The notes beneath the pieces are model-generated. The model saw nothing but the letters and a program-made list of their open reading frames with translations. It was not told where the DNA came from and searched no databases. This document shows, one piece after another, positions 7,501-8,355 of a DNA stretch of 8,355 bases (the first letter of the stretch is position 1; each line of letters opens with the position of its first letter). This DNA comes from Mucilaginibacter sp. (GTDB lineage Bacteria; Bacteroidota; Bacteroidia; Sphingobacteriales; Sphingobacteriaceae): contig JAFAKI010000080.1 of the NCBI GenBank assembly GCA_019235595.1, positions 1 through 8,355 of the forward strand, written 5' to 3'. Both the position numbers and the translations under genes were made by a program.

Positions 7501-7741
7501 TAAATCCAGTATAAGTAACACGCAATACATCATTGGTTTTAGCGCTAATCGAAAAATTACCGTTAGCATCTGTTTGGGTGCCGGAAGTACTTCCTTTGAC
7601 GGAAATGCTTACGCCGGGCAGACGGGTTCCATCCGTTTTGGATGTGACAACACCCTGTACGCTGACTGATTGTGCCGAAACCGTCAGGGCAAATAAAAAG
7701 GGCAATAGGATTGCCAGTAAAAGCTTGTAAGTTTTAAACAT
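4562..7741 (-). CDS. SusC/RagA family TonB-dependent outer-membrane transporter
   Basis: A 1059-residue protein of normal SusC length. It imports ligands caught by its SusD partner across the outer membrane, powered by TonB-ExbBD. Domains: signal peptide 1-23 (cleavage VSA|Q); a carboxypeptidase-regulatory-like beta-sandwich at about 28-100 (VQGVVTSKTDGTRLPGVSI); a TonB-box-like LNEVVITAL at 105-113; a plug at about 118-245 with the SusC signature IESVSVLKGPNAAALYG (216-232) and GVILIKTK (238-245); then a 22-stranded-type barrel to the C-terminal Phe (NIGFNINLKF). It lacks the N-terminal STN domain that would signal to an anti-sigma factor, so trans-envelope induction of that kind is not expected. 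It is the first gene of the susC-susD operon. The upstream region is long and hairpin-rich, which may bear on regulation. The ligand is unknown. Confidence 0.95.
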   Translation of the reverse strand: MFKTYKLLLAILLPFLFALTVSAQSVSVQGVVTSKTDGTRLPGVSISVKGSTSGTQTDANGNFSISAKTNDVLRVTYTGFTTQEIIVKQTVGNLQIALQEAQNSLNEVVITALNISKDKKSLGYSVQGLKAKDIDEAKETNLVNALAGKIAGVTVTNSQGDMGSSRIIIRGETSIAGNNQPLFVVDGVIVDNSQFLGTNGSRDFANAIADFNVEDIESVSVLKGPNAAALYGYRAAAGVILIKTKTGKGSKGVGISLNSNATFSTVQLLPTYQNEYGQGSNGQFSYVDGKGGGVNDGVDESWGPPLDGRLIPQFYSNGQAVPFVPHPNNVRDFFRTGVTLNNGVALTGSNDKADYRLSYNNLHQTGIVPNSSQGRNSFLLNSSFKLAPNLTVTTIANYIKDDADNLPGAYGKRATSTMLQFTWFGRQVDINQLKNYKDANGNTFNWNNSYYSNPYWLAYENTVGQHKNRIIGSVELNYKIIDGLSANFRTGTDYYNDKRKIKVAYGTNGTPFGSYEEDVYTVNETNTEGRLQYTKKLDKDFSLDLMAGGNINTILNEENDQVAPKLAVAGLYTLSNSRDPLVSSNYYGKLKTYSYFGSAQIGFRNYAFLNLTGRNDWSSTLPAANLSYFYPSVNGSLVLSEALDIKSDVLTYAKLRGGWSKVGKATTPYQLLNAYTFTAPFAGNPQQSSPSIDLNDHLKPETTTSAEAGFELGFFQDRVHLDFSAYNTNSVNQILTVDVSPSTGFSQKVINGGRINNKGIEVQLGLTPVKSTSFSWDITTNYSLNRSKVASLDADGRLQSIVLGSDRTVQILAALGQPYGTIYGNAYQRNAAGQIIIGANGTPVINPTKQYLGKYTPDWLGSINNSFTYKRFNLSFLIDGHFGGSIYSNTNRTGTYTGVLASTLPGRGAQNGGLSYYYPNNNTSVAAVQGSAGPNGETIYHDGMIFNGVTASGANNTVILPAQSYYKGFTNVDEAFVYNATYIKLREVKFGYSLPSAWIKGAGLQSATISLVGRNLWIIDKNVPNIDPETAFNTGNGQGLEDLTLPTVRNIGFNINLKF

Positions 7742-7786
7742 GATTTTAGAATTGTAAATAGATTTTTTTAGTCAATAAAGTAGCAC

Positions 7787-7820
7787 GAAGGCCCTCTGCA
7801 AGCTTGTGGCTAAGACCTTC
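7787..7820 (-). promoter_or_regulatory. Leader hairpin 46 nt upstream of susC
   Basis: On the minus strand GAAGGTCTT and AGGGCCTTC form a 9-bp stem, with an inner AGC-CACAA-GCT hairpin. Three G-U type pairs (T opposite G) are valid only in minus-strand RNA; on the plus strand they become A-C mismatches. No T run follows, so it is not a terminator. A role in mRNA stability or sRNA/translation control of susC is inference. Confidence 0.4.
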
Positions 7821-7862
7821 CTTTACTTAAAACTTTGTTATCGAATGCTGATCATTCATAGC

Positions 7863-7950
7863 TCCCGGCTGCAGCGCGGATGCTGGTTAAATGATCATTT
7901 ACTTAGCCGGGATCAACATCGCGGGCTCTTTATGCATGAGGGGAATGCAT
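7863..7950 (-). other. Structured, possibly pseudoknotted region in the susC upstream leader
   Basis: Several inverted repeats overlap here. TCCCGGCT / AGCCGGGA (7905-7912 with 7863-7870 on the plus strand) is a perfect 8-bp pair. GCGATGTTG (minus strand, 7914-7922) can pair with CAGCATCCGC (7876-7885) through nine pairs, one G-U and one bulge. The two helices are interleaved (A-B-A'-B'), so they form a pseudoknot or exclude each other. The loop holds a perfect 14-bp palindrome TAAATGATCATTTA (7888-7901), and ATGCAT repeats at 7932-7937 and 7945-7950 can close a 7-base loop TCCCCTC. The stretch is richer in G+C than its surroundings. I recognise no known riboswitch class. DNA-level operator function is the main alternative. 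Confidence 0.35.
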
Positions 7951-8123
7951 TGGCCTGTGGAAAATGGAGCTTTAAATACATGAGATTTTGATAGTAGATA
8001 AGGGTATTCATAGTTGTTAGTTAGCAGATAAATTTCATAAGATATAGTAAAATAAAGTCGAGCAGGAGGGGCAGTATTGGATGATAGAATACGCCTGGAG
8101 ACCTCTTTACACAAATCCGTTAC

Positions 8124-8131
8124 AAACATAG
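8124..8131 (-). promoter_or_regulatory. Candidate -7 element directed towards susC
   Basis: On the minus strand TATGTTTG fits TAnnTTTG exactly. A transcript starting a few bases further on would have a leader of roughly 375 nt before the susC ATG, spanning all hairpins in between. No clear -33 TTTG is seen 19 bases upstream, and I find no better-placed promoter closer to susC. Confidence 0.4.
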
Positions 8132-8172
8132 AAATAAATTCTATTAAATCTATAGACATTATATAATTTATT

Positions 8173-8180
8173 TATATTTG
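8173..8180 (+). promoter_or_regulatory. -7 promoter element for the SAM riboswitch transcript
   Basis: TATATTTG matches TAnnTTTG exactly and lies 19 bases before the first base of the riboswitch P1 helix, as expected for its promoter. The -33 position is A+T-rich but has no TTTG. Confidence 0.55.
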
Positions 8181-8199
8181 TAACGGAAATACTTCAATA

Positions 8200-8306
8200 C
8201 TTATCCAGAAAGACCGAGGGAAAAGGCCCTGTGACGTCTTGGCAACCTATATGTTATAAAAGATAAAAGGTGCCAAATCCTGCTTCCTGAAAGGAAGAGA
8301 GATAAG
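8200..8306 (+). promoter_or_regulatory. SAM-I (S-box) riboswitch aptamer
   Basis: Conserved S-box elements appear in order. P1 pairs CTTATC (8200-8205) with GATAAG (8301-8306). P2 has AGAC/GTCT (8211-8214, 8236-8239) and AGGG/CCCT (8217-8220, 8227-8230) around a kink-turn-like asymmetric loop; GG at 8225-8226 in its loop can form the known pseudoknot with CC at 8279-8280. The core GGCAACC (8241-8247) and GGTGCCAAATCC (8269-8280) flank P3, and P4 is CTTCCT-GAA-AGGAAG (8283-8297). It binds S-adenosylmethionine and normally lowers expression of the downstream gene, which is not in the window; a methionine biosynthesis or transport gene is expected. The last 49 bases after it hold no recognisable coding start except a tiny 11-codon frame. 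Confidence 0.93.
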
Positions 8307-8355
8307 GGATGAAACGACCGGCGAACGCCTGCGCTTCCTGGTAAGAATGGAGACG

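Larger units (their letters stand above)
7742..8117. other. Intergenic region upstream of susC without a convincing protein gene
   Basis: Apart from the hairpins listed separately, this stretch shows only short open frames with no recognisable protein family. On the minus strand a 32-codon frame (8011 down to 7913) begins MNTLIYYQNLMYLKLHF and ends SPRC; on the plus strand a short frame ends ALACGKWSFKYMRF. Neither has a supporting motif or a clear start signal. The base composition is A+T-rich except at about 7860-7960. It is most simply read as the long untranslated leader and regulatory region of susC. Confidence 0.5.
8118..8186. repeat. Inverted repeat carrying two divergent promoter elements
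   Basis: CCGTTACAAACATA (8118-8131) and TATATTTGTAACGG (8173-8186) are inverted copies with 13 of 14 positions matching. Each copy, read outward, carries a Bacteroidetes -7 consensus (TATGTTTG or TATATTTG) followed by TAACGG. Between them lie 41 A+T-rich bases. Confidence 0.65.

Noticed and set aside
7742..7860. Search for a promoter close to susC
   Set aside because: Only partial resemblances to TAnnTTTG were seen (for example CTATTTAC on the minus strand) and none has a -33 partner at 19 bases.
7913..8011. A 32-codon minus-strand frame in the presumed susC leader
   Set aside because: It could be a leader peptide, but there is no start signal, motif or codon-use evidence; it is mentioned in the intergenic entry only.
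7899..8159. An 86-codon minus-strand open frame beginning MSIDLIEFISMFV
   Set aside because: No recognisable family, its start lies upstream of the only promoter-like element on that strand, and it overlaps the structured region; it looks like a chance frame.
1..8355. CRISPR arrays, complete insertion sequences, rRNA genes
   Set aside because: No regularly spaced direct repeats, no transposase frame with terminal repeats and no rRNA sequence were found by reading the window.

Overview
The window looks like a chromosomal segment of a Bacteroidota bacterium, probably a Sphingobacteriaceae member (Mucilaginibacter/Pedobacter-like). The support is a porX-tsaE-ald gene order, a SusC/SusD outer-membrane pair, a Bacteroidetes-type Arm-domain integrase remnant, and several matches to the Bacteroidetes promoter -7 consensus TAnnTTTG in place of enterobacterial -10/-35 boxes. 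The genus is inference.

Left part (1-2507), conserved core on the plus strand: the 3' end of porX (type IX secretion response regulator with a PglZ-type phosphatase domain), a 57-codon VapB-like antitoxin with no toxin beside it, tsaE (tRNA t6A ATPase), an alanine-dehydrogenase-family gene whose two canonical catalytic side chains are replaced, and tRNA-Asp(GUC) with its own promoter and a strong terminator.

Middle (2508-3122), a scar: directly downstream of the tRNA, a classic integration target, lies a region rich in inverted repeats. It is followed by a tyrosine-recombinase gene reduced to its N-terminal part, broken by an in-frame stop and cut off exactly where the susCD terminator begins. 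This suggests decay of an integrated element and a deletion or replacement junction.

Right part (3073-8355): a minus-strand susC-susD operon (TonB-dependent transporter plus surface lipoprotein, 5 bp apart) ends in a clear intrinsic terminator. Its upstream region of about 460 bp has no convincing protein gene. It holds several hairpins, including an interleaved (pseudoknot-like) pair, whose G-U wobbles are valid only in minus-strand RNA, so a structured susC leader is possible. Near 8118-8186 two divergent -7 elements sit in a nearly perfect inverted repeat. The plus-strand one drives a well-formed SAM-I (S-box) riboswitch whose target gene, presumably for methionine biosynthesis or uptake, lies beyond the window.

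I did not find a demonstrably new multi-gene system. The best candidates for a second look are the structured susC leader with its mirrored divergent promoters, the Lys/His-less alanine-dehydrogenase homologue, and the integrase scar beside tRNA-Asp.
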